From CAZZKE01 sp964655005 (GTDB lineage Bacteria; Pseudomonadota; Alphaproteobacteria; Rhodospirillales; JABHCV01), in assembly GCA_964655005.1 (NCBI GenBank), contig CAZZKE010000003.1, positions 32,782 to 96,781 of the forward strand: a stretch of 64,000 nt of DNA. Direction: 5' to 3'. Position 1 is the first letter of the stretch, and every line of letters starts with the position of its first letter. The notes beneath the pieces were generated by a model. The model was not told where the DNA came from, did no database searches, and saw only the letters and a list, made by a program, of their open reading frames with translations. The position numbers and the translations under genes were made by a program. Below are positions 34,035 to 43,976 of this stretch, one piece after another.

Positions 34035-34304
34035 TTAACGGCGGAGCCCCAGACGCTTGATCAGGCCCTCGTAACGGGCGCTTTCCTTCTTTTTCAGATA
34101 ATCAAGCAAGCGTCGCCGCTGGCCAACCATCATCAGCAGGCCGCGGCGTGAGTGGTGATCTTTCTTGTGAATTTTCAGGTGTTCGGTCAGGTTGGTGATC
34201 CGTTCGCTAAGGATCGAAACCTGGACTTCCGGCGAACCTGTATCGCCTTCGGCGGTGGCGTATTCCTTGATAAGCGCCGCCTTGCGCTCAACGGTAATCG
34301 ACAT
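34035..34304 (-). CDS. rpsO: 30S ribosomal protein S15
   Basis: An 89-residue S15, starting MSITVERKAALIKEYA and containing GDTGSPEVQVSILSERI and LKIHKKDHHSRRGL. It binds 16S rRNA. It lies between truB and pnp, and S15 autoregulates translation in E. coli; no obvious pseudoknot was checked here. Confidence 0.97.
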   Translation of the reverse strand: MSITVERKAALIKEYATAEGDTGSPEVQVSILSERITNLTEHLKIHKKDHHSRRGLLMMVGQRRRLLDYLKKKESARYEGLIKRLGLRR

Positions 34305-34322
34305 CGTGTACTCCTAAACAGT

Positions 34323-35249
34323 CTAGATATTAAAAACTCGCAGCGGCCGAATCTCGCCCCCTGCAATTCTGGTCAAGGCCACCAGTTTGCCATCCGCCAT
34401 GGCGCGGTAGACCGCGTCGGGGTTTACTTTCCCCAGGGATGACCGGTTGGCCACGGGCAGGATCGCCACCGGCTGTCCTTGCCGCAAGCTTCGAGCCTCC
34501 GGTTGCGTCAGGGCCAGTGCCGGGATGTCGTCCAGCACGGTCTCGACGGCCAGCAGGCTGTCAACAAGCGGCGCACTATGCCCCAGGGTCTCCAGTTTAT
34601 CCAGTGAAATCGCGCAGTTTTCGTCAAAAGGGCCGACGCTCAACCGCCGCAGCCTGGAAATATGGCCCAGCGTACCCAGTTTCCGGGCCAGATCACGGGC
34701 CAGGCCGCGCATATAGGCGCCTTTTCCCGAGACCACTTCGAAGCTGGCGTGATCGATATCGGGGATATCGACCAGCTCGAATTTTTCGATATGGATGGTC
34801 CGCGCCTTAAGTTCCACCGCCTGATTATTACGCGCCAGTTCATAAGACCGGCGGCCATTGACCTTGATCGCCGAATAGGCCGGCGGGGTCTGTTCGATGT
34901 CGCCCACGAAGGCGCCCAGCGCCGCCCGGATTTGCGCCTCGGCGGGGCGAACATCGCTGACGCCCGAGATCTCGCCCTCGGCGTCGTCGGTGGTTCGGCC
35001 CTGGCCCCAGCGCACCGTGAAACGATAGGACTTGACGCCATCCATGGCGTAGGAAACGGTTTTCGTCGCCTCGCCGAAGGCGACCGGCAGGACACCGGTG
35101 GCCATCGGGTCCAGGGTGCCGCCGTGACCGGCCTTGGCGGCGTTGAACATGCGGCGCACCTTGCCGACCACGGCGCTTGAAGTCAGGCCGGCGGGCTTGT
35201 CGACGATCAGCCAGCCGTGGATCGGATCGCCCTTGCGCTTACGCCCCAT
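34323..35249 (-). CDS. truB: tRNA pseudouridine(55) synthase
   Basis: A 308-residue TruB that makes pseudouridine 55 in the T loop of tRNA. The catalytic Asp lies in GHGGTLDPMATGVLP, the KP motif is GWLIVDKPAGLTS, and a short PUA-like domain ends the protein. The start at 35249 overlaps rbfA by 11 bases. The frame is open to 35345 but those residues overlap rbfA and are not conserved. Confidence 0.95.
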   Translation of the reverse strand: MGRKRKGDPIHGWLIVDKPAGLTSSAVVGKVRRMFNAAKAGHGGTLDPMATGVLPVAFGEATKTVSYAMDGVKSYRFTVRWGQGRTTDDAEGEISGVSDVRPAEAQIRAALGAFVGDIEQTPPAYSAIKVNGRRSYELARNNQAVELKARTIHIEKFELVDIPDIDHASFEVVSGKGAYMRGLARDLARKLGTLGHISRLRRLSVGPFDENCAISLDKLETLGHSAPLVDSLLAVETVLDDIPALALTQPEARSLRQGQPVAILPVANRSSLGKVNPDAVYRAMADGKLVALTRIAGGEIRPLRVFNI

Positions 35250-35673
35250 TGGGGTCTTCCCCATCGTCCGCCAGGTCGCGGGAAACCGCCGGCGAATGCA
35301 GCAGGGCGTCGATGTGGCCGGCTTCGTCGAACGAGCCATCGGCAAGGAAGGTCAGGGCCGGTACGGACCGCAAATGCACCCGTTCGGCCAGTTGATGGCG
35401 TAAAAAGGGCTGGGCCCGGGTCAGGGCGGCGATCATTTTCCCGGATTCGTCGCCACCGCCGTCGCGCTCAAGATTGCCGCCCAGCGGCACGCAGTAGACC
35501 GTGGCGTTGCGCATGTCGGGGCTGATCCGCACTTCGGTAATGGTTATGGCCCGGCCTATCAGGTCGGGGTCGCGCAGTTCCCCGCGCTCGATAATCCAGG
35601 CCAGCGTGTGGCGAATTTCCTCGCCGACCCGAAGCTGGCGCTGGCTCGGCGCCCGATTGTTGTGCTTGTTCAT
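35239..35673 (-). CDS. rbfA: Ribosome-binding factor A
   Basis: A 144-residue RbfA with the KH-like fold, from RQLRVGEEIRHTLAWIIERG through VRSVPALTFLADGSFDEA. It matures the 30S subunit at the 5' end of 16S rRNA. It has a longer, acidic C-terminal tail than E. coli RbfA. It follows infB by 16 bases and overlaps truB. Confidence 0.95.
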   Translation of the reverse strand: MNKHNNRAPSQRQLRVGEEIRHTLAWIIERGELRDPDLIGRAITITEVRISPDMRNATVYCVPLGGNLERDGGGDESGKMIAALTRAQPFLRHQLAERVHLRSVPALTFLADGSFDEAGHIDALLHSPAVSRDLADDGEDPNGA

Positions 35674-35689
35674 AACGGCGGCCTATAAG

Positions 35690-38251
35690 CTATTCAAGCT
35701 CGCGGGCGACCTCCTCGACATCGAAACATTCGATCCGGTCGCCGGGCTTCAGGTCATCGTATTTGGCGAACGCCATACCGCATTCGACCCCTTCCTTGAC
35801 TTCTTTTACGTCGTCCTTGAAGCGTTTCAGTTGCGACAGTTCGCCTTCGTGAATGACCACGTCGTCGCGCAGCAGGCGGACCCGGGCGCCGCGCCTGACC
35901 ATGCCCTCGCTGACCAGACAGCCGGCCACCTTGCCGACCTTGGAAACGGCGAACACTTCCTTTACATCGGCATAGCCCAGCAGGTTTTCGCGCACCATCG
36001 GCGCCAGCATTCCCGACAATACGTTTCTGGCGTCATCGATAAGGTCGTAAATAATCGAATAATAACGGATATCGATGCCATCGCGCTTGGCCATTTCACG
36101 CGCCTGGGGGTTGGCGCGGACATTGAAGCCGACCACGAAACCGCCGCTGGCGCCGGCCAGGGTGACGTCGGATTCGTTAATGCCGCCGACCCCGGCGTGC
36201 AGAATTCGCGCCTGGACCTCGTCGGTCGACATTTTCTCAAGCGCCGCCGAAATGGCCTCGACCGAACCATGGGCGTCGGCCTTGACGACCAGCGGCATCA
36301 CCGAGGCCTCGCCCTGGCCAATTTTTTCGAACATCTGTTCCAGGGTGCCGCGAGCGGCGGCGGCGGCGCGTTTGTCGCGGGCCCGGCGCTGCCGGAATTC
36401 GGTGACTTCGCGGGCCCTGGCCTCGCTGTTGACGGCGGCCACTTCATCGCCGGCGGACGGCGTGCCGTTAAGCCCCAGGACCTCGACCGGCATCGCCGGT
36501 CCGGCATGTTCCAGGCGCTCGCCGTGATCGTCGACCATCGCCCGGACCCGGCCCCATTCCGAACCGGCGACGAAGATGTCGCCGCTGTTAAGGGTGCCCC
36601 GCTGGACCAGAATGGTGGCGACGGAACCGCGCCCGCGTTCGACCCTGGCTTCGATTATTACGCCTTCGGCGGCACGGTTGGGGTTGCCCTTCAGGTCCAG
36701 CAGTTCGGCCTGTAACAGGATAACTTCTTCAAGTTTGTCGAGGCCGCTGCGTTCCTTGGCCGAGACCTCGACGCTAAGAACTTCGCCGCCCATTTCCTCG
36801 ACCACCAGGTCATGTTGCAGCAGTTCGGTGCGGACCCGTCCGGCGTCGGCGCCGGGCGTATCCATCTTGTTGATGGCGACGATGATCGGCACCTGGGCCG
36901 CCTTGGCGTGGGAAATCGCCTCGATTGTCTGGGGCATGATGCCGTCATCGGCGGCGACCACCAGGATGACGATGTCGGTCACCCTGGCGCCGCGCGAACG
37001 CATGTCGGTAAAGGCGGCGTGGCCCGGCGTGTCGATGAAGGTTATCTTGTCGCCGCCGGCCATCGTCACCTGATAGGCGCCGATGTGCTGGGTGATGCCG
37101 CCGGCCTCGCCCTTGGCGACATCGGTTTCGCGCAGGGCGTCAAGCAGCGATGTCTTGCCGTGATCGACATGGCCCATGACGGTAACCACCGGGGCCCTGG
37201 GCACCAGCGCGCCTTCTTCCACGTCGGCGTCGCCGATCAGGCCGATTTCGACATCGGATTCGCTGACCCGCCGGATGTTGTGGCCAAATTCGCTGACCAC
37301 CAGTTCGGCGGTATCGGCGTCGATGATCTGGTTGACCGTGGCCATGACATCCATCTTCATCAGCGCCTTGACCACATCGGTCGAGCGTTCGGCCATGCGG
37401 TTGGCCAGTTCTTGGACGGTAATGGTTTCCGGGACAATCACCTCGCGGAGAATTTTCTTGCCTTCGCTCAGGACCTGGCGTTGCTTCTGTTTCTCTTTTT
37501 CCCTGGCCCTCTTGACCGATGCCAGCGAACGCGAACGCTCCTCGCCGTCGACCAGGGCCTCGGCAATTGTCAACTTGCCCGAACGGCGGCGTTTTTCACC
37601 GCGACGGGGCGGGGTCGGGCGTTTCGCCGCTTCCGCCGCCGGGCGCTTGGCGCGCGCCTTGCCGGTTTCCGTGGTACCGCCCTGTTCCGCCAATTTCAGT
37701 TTTTCCGCCGCCGCCGAAGCTTCGGCCTTGGCTTGTTCAGCGCGGGTTTTTTCTTCTTTCAGGCGGGTCGCTTCGGTCGCCGCCGCAGTTTCGGCCGGGC
37801 CTTCCTGTTCTTCCGGCACTTCCGGTTCGGCGGCTTTTTGCGCGGCCCTGAGCGCCTCTTCGGCGGCCTTTCTGGCGGCCTCTTCGGCGGCCCGCAGGCT
37901 GTCGGCCTCGGCGTCGTGCAGGGCGCGGGCGCGGGCCGCCCGTTCTTCGCTGGTCAGGTTGGAGGCGCCGGCCGGAGTTTCTTTCGGCTCCGGCTTGACC
38001 TCGACCGGGGCGATTTCCTCGGGCGGCAGCGAAAGATCGGGTTCGGCCGCCTTAACCTCGGTCATGCGCCCGGAATCGTTCTGGGCATAGGTTCTTTTCT
38101 TGCGGACCTCGACCTGGACCATTTTGGAACGGCCGTGCGAGAAGTTCTGCCGGACAGAACCCGATTCCACGGTCTTTTTCAGTTCCAGCTTGCCGGGACT
38201 GGAAAGGCCCAGGGTCTTTTTCTTTTTATCCTGTTCGGTGCTCTCGCTCAT
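35690..38251 (-). CDS. infB: Translation initiation factor IF-2
   Basis: An 853-residue IF-2. The first 270 residues are an Ala/Glu/Lys-rich low-complexity arm, followed by IF2_N (VPETITVQELANRMAE). The G domain is near residue 358 with GHVDHGKTSLLDALRE, DTPGHAAF and NKMD; domains II-IV follow. It places initiator tRNA on the 30S subunit. It lies between ylxR and rbfA in the nusA operon. Confidence 0.97.
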   Translation of the reverse strand: MSESTEQDKKKKTLGLSSPGKLELKKTVESGSVRQNFSHGRSKMVQVEVRKKRTYAQNDSGRMTEVKAAEPDLSLPPEEIAPVEVKPEPKETPAGASNLTSEERAARARALHDAEADSLRAAEEAARKAAEEALRAAQKAAEPEVPEEQEGPAETAAATEATRLKEEKTRAEQAKAEASAAAEKLKLAEQGGTTETGKARAKRPAAEAAKRPTPPRRGEKRRRSGKLTIAEALVDGEERSRSLASVKRAREKEKQKQRQVLSEGKKILREVIVPETITVQELANRMAERSTDVVKALMKMDVMATVNQIIDADTAELVVSEFGHNIRRVSESDVEIGLIGDADVEEGALVPRAPVVTVMGHVDHGKTSLLDALRETDVAKGEAGGITQHIGAYQVTMAGGDKITFIDTPGHAAFTDMRSRGARVTDIVILVVAADDGIMPQTIEAISHAKAAQVPIIVAINKMDTPGADAGRVRTELLQHDLVVEEMGGEVLSVEVSAKERSGLDKLEEVILLQAELLDLKGNPNRAAEGVIIEARVERGRGSVATILVQRGTLNSGDIFVAGSEWGRVRAMVDDHGERLEHAGPAMPVEVLGLNGTPSAGDEVAAVNSEARAREVTEFRQRRARDKRAAAAARGTLEQMFEKIGQGEASVMPLVVKADAHGSVEAISAALEKMSTDEVQARILHAGVGGINESDVTLAGASGGFVVGFNVRANPQAREMAKRDGIDIRYYSIIYDLIDDARNVLSGMLAPMVRENLLGYADVKEVFAVSKVGKVAGCLVSEGMVRRGARVRLLRDDVVIHEGELSQLKRFKDDVKEVKEGVECGMAFAKYDDLKPGDRIECFDVEEVARELE

Positions 38252-38306
38252 CGGTCTTCCGTTTCGTTAACGCGCCGCCGCAGCGGCAATAATTCCAGTT
38301 CCGGCG

Positions 38307-38906
38307 CTACCGCCGCAATCCCTTTAGGCGCCCGGCGTCGAGCCGCAGTTTCTCGGCCAGCCGACCCTTTGCCAGGACGGCGTGAACCGCCTTGTCCCGG
38401 CCAAACCCGGCGCCCAGTTCGGCGCTGTTCAGGCTGTCGACCAGCGCCGCCGTGGCCGCCATCGCCCTGGCCAGGGCCTGTATCTTCGCCCGCCCCTGGT
38501 CGGCGCCATCGCTGGCCGCCAGCAACACGCCGGCGCCCTTGCCGGATTTTAGCCAGGCTTCGACTTTTTCGAAACCGGCAACCGCCTGACCGGCGCGCCG
38601 GGCCAGGCCTATATGGTCCAGGCACCGTCGCACCAGCAGTTTTTCCACCCGCCCGGCCAGATCTTCCGGCACCTTGACCATCGCCCGCGCCGCCTTGGCA
38701 AAAAGATTTTTGGTACACGCTGTATGCACCATATCCCTGTCGGCACTCAACCAAATTCCCCGGCCCGGCAACTTTCCACCCAAATCGGCGACGATCCAGC
38801 CATCCGGATCGACCACGAAACGGAGCATTTCAAGCTTGTCGCGCCGCTCGCGGCTGGCGATACAACGCCGCTGTGCCGTCTTGTCGGTAGCGTGCTTTCC
38901 TGCCAT
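38307..38906 (-). CDS. YlxR-L7Ae fusion RNA-binding protein
   Basis: A 199-residue protein with an N-terminal YlxR (DUF448) domain (about 10-95, with RRCIASRERRDKLEMLRFVV and PGRGIWLSADRD) and a C-terminal L7Ae-like domain (about 100-199, with HIGLARRAGQAVAG and LLAASDGADQGRAK). It sits in its standard place between nusA and infB. The fused form is usual in alphaproteobacteria, while other groups have separate genes. It probably binds RNA in transcription or ribosome assembly. Confidence 0.9.
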   Translation of the reverse strand: MAGKHATDKTAQRRCIASRERRDKLEMLRFVVDPDGWIVADLGGKLPGRGIWLSADRDMVHTACTKNLFAKAARAMVKVPEDLAGRVEKLLVRRCLDHIGLARRAGQAVAGFEKVEAWLKSGKGAGVLLAASDGADQGRAKIQALARAMAATAALVDSLNSAELGAGFGRDKAVHAVLAKGRLAEKLRLDAGRLKGLRR

Positions 38907-38926
38907 TGCCCCGGGGCCGTTCCGAC

Positions 38927-40492
38927 CTATCCTTCCGCCTCGCCGTCCGCGTCTCCGGCGGCGGGCTGTTCGTCGTCCTCGAACCAGTGCGCCCGTGCCG
39001 CCATGATAATTGTATCGGCCTGATCCTGGGCCATGGCGTCGGGCGGCAATATTTCGATCAGCTCGTCGCCGGCCAGATCGGCCAGATCATCGAGGGTCTT
39101 GACCCCGTTCTCGCCGATCGCGACCATCATCACCGGCGTCATGCCGTCGATGGCGGCGATATCGTCGCTGACGCCGAGTTCGACACGGCGTTCCGACAGC
39201 TTGGCGTCGCGCTGTTCCAGGAAATTCCGGGCCCTGGCCCGCAGTTCCTCGGAGATGTCTTCGTCGAAGCCCTCAATACAGACCAGGTCCTCGATCGGCA
39301 CGAAGGCGACCTGCTCGACCGACGTGAAACCCTCGGTAACCAGCAGGTGGGCGATTACGTCATCGACGTCCAGGGAATCGATAAACAATTGCGAGCGGCT
39401 ATGGAATTCCTCCTGCCGGCGTTCGGATTCCAGCGCCTCGGTCAGGATATCGATATCCCAGCCGGACAACTGCGAAGCCAGCCGCACATTCTGGCCGCGA
39501 CGACCGATGGCCAGGCTTAACTGTTCGTCGGGAACGACGACCTCGATCTTGTTTTTTTCCTCGTCCAGGACGACCTTGGAGACTTCGGCCGGGGCCAGGG
39601 CGTTAACGATGAAGGTTGCGGGATCGGGCGACCACTGGATGATGTCGATCTTTTCCCCCTGCAATTCACCGACCACCGCCTGCACCCGCGAACCGCGCAT
39701 GCCGATGCAGGGGCCGACCGGATCGATGCTGGAATCATGCGACAGCACGGCCATTTTGGCGCGCGAACCCGGATCACGGGCGACCGCCTTGATTTCGATG
39801 ATGCCGTCATAGATTTCCGGCACTTCCTGGGTGAACAGCTTGGCCATGAACTGCGGGTGCGTGCGGGACAGGAAAATCTGCGGCCCACGGGGTTCTTCGC
39901 GGACATCGACAATATAGGCGCGGACGCGATCACCATTGTTGAAATGCTCGCGCGGGATCGATTCGTCGCGCCGCAGCAGCGCCTCGGCGCGGCCCAGATC
40001 GACGATGACGTTGCCGAATTCAACCCGCTTGACCAGGCCGTTGACGACTTCTCCGGTGCGGTCCTGATATTCCTTGAACTGGCGCTGCCGTTCGGCTTCG
40101 CGAACCTTCGAAACGATCACCTGCTTGGCGGTCTGGGCGGCGATGCGGCCAAAATCTATCGGCGGCAGCGGGTCAACCAGAAATTCGCCGATTTCGGCAT
40201 CGGGTTTTTTCGCCCGCGCGGCGGCCAGCGTCGTCTGGGTTGTCTCGTTTTCTATTTCCTCGGCGACCTCGATATACCGGGCCAGGGTAATCTCGCCGGA
40301 CTTGCGGTCAATATGGGCGCGGATGTCGTGTTCGTGGCCGTACTTGGAACGACCGGCCTTCTGGATCGCCTCTTCCATCGCTTCCAGCACTTCGTCCTGT
40401 TCGATGCCCTTGTCGCGGGCAACGGTTTCCGCCACCTGCAAAAGTTCCGGACGGGCGCGGACGGCGTCGGTTTTCGTCATCGTTTCGTTCAT
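38927..40492 (-). CDS. nusA: Transcription termination/antitermination protein NusA
   Basis: A 521-residue NusA: N-terminal RNAP-binding domain (about 1-135), S1 (about 138-200), two KH domains (about 205-350, GMRGSRVQAVVGEL and AIGRRGQNVRLA) and acidic C-terminal helix-hairpin-helix repeats. It modulates pausing and termination. It overlaps no neighbour but is five bases from rimP. A candidate attenuator upstream of rimP could be its own target. Confidence 0.97.
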   Translation of the reverse strand: MNETMTKTDAVRARPELLQVAETVARDKGIEQDEVLEAMEEAIQKAGRSKYGHEHDIRAHIDRKSGEITLARYIEVAEEIENETTQTTLAAARAKKPDAEIGEFLVDPLPPIDFGRIAAQTAKQVIVSKVREAERQRQFKEYQDRTGEVVNGLVKRVEFGNVIVDLGRAEALLRRDESIPREHFNNGDRVRAYIVDVREEPRGPQIFLSRTHPQFMAKLFTQEVPEIYDGIIEIKAVARDPGSRAKMAVLSHDSSIDPVGPCIGMRGSRVQAVVGELQGEKIDIIQWSPDPATFIVNALAPAEVSKVVLDEEKNKIEVVVPDEQLSLAIGRRGQNVRLASQLSGWDIDILTEALESERRQEEFHSRSQLFIDSLDVDDVIAHLLVTEGFTSVEQVAFVPIEDLVCIEGFDEDISEELRARARNFLEQRDAKLSERRVELGVSDDIAAIDGMTPVMMVAIGENGVKTLDDLADLAGDELIEILPPDAMAQDQADTIIMAARAHWFEDDEQPAAGDADGEAEG

Positions 40493-40497
40493 CGTTT

Positions 40498-40980
40498 TTA
40501 TTTTCCCCGCGAAGCCGCGATCAATTCATCGCTTAGCAGCAGTTTAGCCTTGTTAATATCCTGGTACGGCAGTTCAAAAACGGCGTCGGCCATCTCGATG
40601 CTGACGATTCCTTGCCTAATTCCCTTCAGCCGGCCACGGAAGCGCTTGCGCCCGGCGATGGCATGGCCGGTCTGGGCCTTGATCTCGAAGCCGGCGAAAC
40701 GCTCGAAGTCTTCTTCGCGGACCAGCGGTCGGTCGATGCCCGGCGAACTGACTTCCAGCGCGTAGGGGCCGGCAATCGGATCATCGACATCCAGCACGGC
40801 GGAAACATTGCGGCTTATCCCGGCGCAGTCGTCCACCGACATAACGCCGCCGTCTTTCCGTTCGGCCATGATTTGTAGCCGCGGCTGCCCGCCGTCGGAA
40901 AAATCGACCCTGACCAGATTAAAGCCCATGGCCTGAATGCCCGGCTCTATCAGGGCCTGGATCATGGCGTTTAGATCCAT
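40498..40980 (-). CDS. rimP: Ribosome maturation factor RimP
   Basis: A 160-residue RimP, with the signature GFNLVRVDFSDGGQPRLQIM and DDCAGISRNVSAVLD, then ALEVSSPGIDRPL. It assists 30S maturation. The start at 40980 gives MDLNAMIQALIEPGIQ; AGAAGG immediately precedes the ATG, and a second ATG at 40965 is possible. An intrinsic terminator lies just upstream at 41005-41035. Confidence 0.95.
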   Translation of the reverse strand: MDLNAMIQALIEPGIQAMGFNLVRVDFSDGGQPRLQIMAERKDGGVMSVDDCAGISRNVSAVLDVDDPIAGPYALEVSSPGIDRPLVREEDFERFAGFEIKAQTGHAIAGRKRFRGRLKGIRQGIVSIEMADAVFELPYQDINKAKLLLSDELIAASRGK

Positions 40981-41004
40981 CCTTCTGTTCCCAAATACCG
41001 TTCC

Positions 41005-41035
41005 GAAAAAACAAATGGCGGGCCAAAGGCCCACC
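41005..41035 (-). terminator. Rho-independent terminator/attenuator upstream of rimP-nusA
   Basis: On the minus strand GGTGGGCC (41028-41035) pairs with GGCCCGCC (41017-41024) over a three-base loop, followed by a T-rich tract with TTTTTT. It is about 25 bases before the rimP ATG, too close for a separate downstream promoter. The left arm can also pair with 41057-41062 upstream (AGGCCC with GGGCCT), giving an alternative antiterminator. Confidence 0.75.
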
Positions 41036-41092
41036 ACATCAATTCTGTTCGATGCCGGGCCTGACCGAAAATCAAGTCAAGCCATGGTGCCC

Positions 41093-41122
41093 CGTATACA
41101 CCTTATGGCGTTCCGGTGACAA
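41093..41122 (-). promoter_or_regulatory. possible promoter of the rimP-nusA operon
   Basis: On the minus strand TTGTCA (41117-41122), an 18-base spacer and TATACG (41093-41098) lie just after the trmB stop. A start near 41086 would give a leader of about 105 bases that contains the terminator/antiterminator before rimP. Confidence 0.4.
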
Positions 41123-41127
41123 GTTTT

Positions 41128-41838
41128 TTATATGCCGGGCAATTGTTCCCTTGTCCGGCGTCGGAAACGCAGGAATGTGCAGGTCGCGCCGCGCGCCAGG
41201 GCCTTTTGCTGGTACCGGGTGGGCACCCCGTCGCCGGGTCCGCGCCGCCAGTCGGCGGGGCGGCGGGCCAGCCACTGAAAGCTCCGGTGCGCGGTCAGGC
41301 GCTGCAACGCCCAGGCGACGTAGCCCGGATGATCGCTGGCGAACAGCAATTCGCCGTCATCCCTGAGCACCCGGGCCAGCCGGTCGAGATTTTCCGGCGT
41401 TATGAAGCGCCGTTTGTGGTGGCGCTTTTTCGGCCATGGGTCGGCGAACAACAGGAAGACGCGGCCAATTGCCGCCTCGGGCAGGGCGTCCAGCAGGGGC
41501 CTGGCGTCATCGTCATGAAGGCGGATGTTGGTCAGGCCTTCCCGGGCGATGACGCCCAGCACCTTGGCGACGCCGTTGATGAATGGTTCGGCGCCGATAA
41601 AACCGGTGTCCGGATTGGCCCGGGCCCGGGCCACCAGGTGTTCGCCGCCGCCGAAGCCGATCTCCAGCCACAGGTCGCTGACCGGCCCGGGGAAGGACCG
41701 GGCCGGGCGGGCGGGATCGGCGAGCCGCAGCTTCGGGAGCAGCTCTTCGACCAGCTTGCGTTGACCGGGCCGCAGGGGCTTGCCGAGGCGGCGACCGTGA
41801 AAATGTGACCGGAACCGGCCGTGTTCAGGATCGCCCAC
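41128..41838 (-). CDS. trmB: tRNA (guanine-N7-)-methyltransferase
   Basis: A 236-residue TrmB that makes m7G46 in tRNA. Motif I is LWLEIGFGGGEHLVARA, and the hallmark is FADPWPKKRHHKRRF. The C-terminal region has TRYQQKALARG. It is six bases after metK, continuing the xre-metK-trmB order seen across alphaproteobacteria. Confidence 0.95.
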   Translation of the reverse strand: MGDPEHGRFRSHFHGRRLGKPLRPGQRKLVEELLPKLRLADPARPARSFPGPVSDLWLEIGFGGGEHLVARARANPDTGFIGAEPFINGVAKVLGVIAREGLTNIRLHDDDARPLLDALPEAAIGRVFLLFADPWPKKRHHKRRFITPENLDRLARVLRDDGELLFASDHPGYVAWALQRLTAHRSFQWLARRPADWRRGPGDGVPTRYQQKALARGATCTFLRFRRRTREQLPGI

Positions 41839-41844
41839 CGGCCC

Positions 41845-43032
<1,188 letters not shown>

Positions 43033-43049
43033 GCTCGTTCCCTCCGATC

Positions 43050-43095
43050 AAAAAAACAACGTCCGACTGGACCGGGGGCTGGCAGTGACAGGCCC
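43050..43095 (-). promoter_or_regulatory. structured leader of metK
   Basis: On the minus strand, a six-pair hairpin with one bulge (43076-43095) is followed by a four-pair hairpin (43061-43072), a T7 tract (43050-43056) and then GGAGGG before the ATG. It resembles a leader that could be regulated, but I do not recognise a known SAM riboswitch (SAM-II or SAM/SAH). It may be chance structure. Confidence 0.35.
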
Positions 43096-43266
43096 ACTTA
43101 GCGCCTTTTTTATCGTGGTGGCAAGTCGTCCAAATCCATCCACGCCCGGCGCCGCAACGGTCGCCGGAACAGGATTTTTGACAATCTTTCGTGCATCGGT
43201 CAAGCCCAAGATGTTTCCGCCATCAAACGGAACTGTCCGACGGCGGAAAAACAGGCCGGGCCGCCC

Positions 43267-43740
43267 TTATTTTCCGGCCAGGGCCTTGACCAGTTCGAAG
43301 GTTCGTTTGCGGACTTTTGGATTTTCGATCTTGTAGTAGGCCCGCACCAGTTCCAGGGTTTCGCGGCGGGCCAGCGGGTTCGATCTCAGTTCCGCCTGAT
43401 CCTGATCGCAGAAGCCTTCGGGGGCCAGACGACGGCCACGGGTGGCCACCGTTTTTTCGTTCATTTCCTCGAAAAAATATGACACCGAAACATCCAGGAC
43501 ACGGGAAAACTCATAAAGCCTGGAGGCCCCGACCCTGTTCGCTCCCCGTTCGTATTTCTGGATTTGCTGGAATGTCAGGCCGACCGCCCCCCCCAGTTTT
43601 TCCTGGCTGATGCCAAGCAGGGTGCGGCGCAATCGCAAGCGGGAGCCGACATGGATATCGACGGCGCGGGGTACGCCCAACAACGGGTCTGGCGAAGTTT
43701 TGCCCCTCGTGGGCGGTTTTTTCATGGCGGAAGCATTCAT
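43267..43740 (-). CDS. XRE-family regulator, PraR/PhrR-like
   Basis: A 157-residue protein with an HTH_3 domain in residues 25-82 (SRLRLRRTLLGISQEKLGG, then TFQQIQKYERGANRV). It fits the family found between lnt and metK in rhizobia (PraR/PhrR type), a quorum-sensing and symbiosis-related regulator there. It is about 140 bases from lnt's end and has several dyads upstream. The match is from position and general sequence character, not a database search. Confidence 0.85.
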   Translation of the reverse strand: MNASAMKKPPTRGKTSPDPLLGVPRAVDIHVGSRLRLRRTLLGISQEKLGGAVGLTFQQIQKYERGANRVGASRLYEFSRVLDVSVSYFFEEMNEKTVATRGRRLAPEGFCDQDQAELRSNPLARRETLELVRAYYKIENPKVRKRTFELVKALAGK

Positions 43741-43869
43741 TAGGGTATTTCCGTTTTTGTTTTGCGGAAACCGATACTCGATCTCACGGGTGATTAATGT
43801 TGACTACACGCATATATTTTGTGACCGTTCGACGAATATTTCGCACTAACGGCAAAGGATCGTCGGCAC

Positions 43870-43942
43870 GCATAAATATGTATGCTCTCCCAGTATGCGT
43901 ATTCATACAATGTTATGCAAGCAGAAATACATATTCACATAC
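43870..43942. repeat. three related 16-bp dyads upstream of the xre gene
   Basis: 43870-43885 (GCATAAATATGTATGC), 43893-43908 (GTATGCGTATTCATAC) and 43927-43942 (inverse of GTATGTGAATATGTAT) share a five-base arm, a six-base centre and an inverted five-base arm. The first two are perfect dyads; the third is imperfect. Start-to-start distances are 23 and 34 bases, about two and three helix turns. They lie 130-200 bases before the xre ATG and look like operators of its product. Confidence 0.5.
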
Positions 43943-43976
43943 CTATTTCTCATATTATGTCATGATAATCCGGCGA

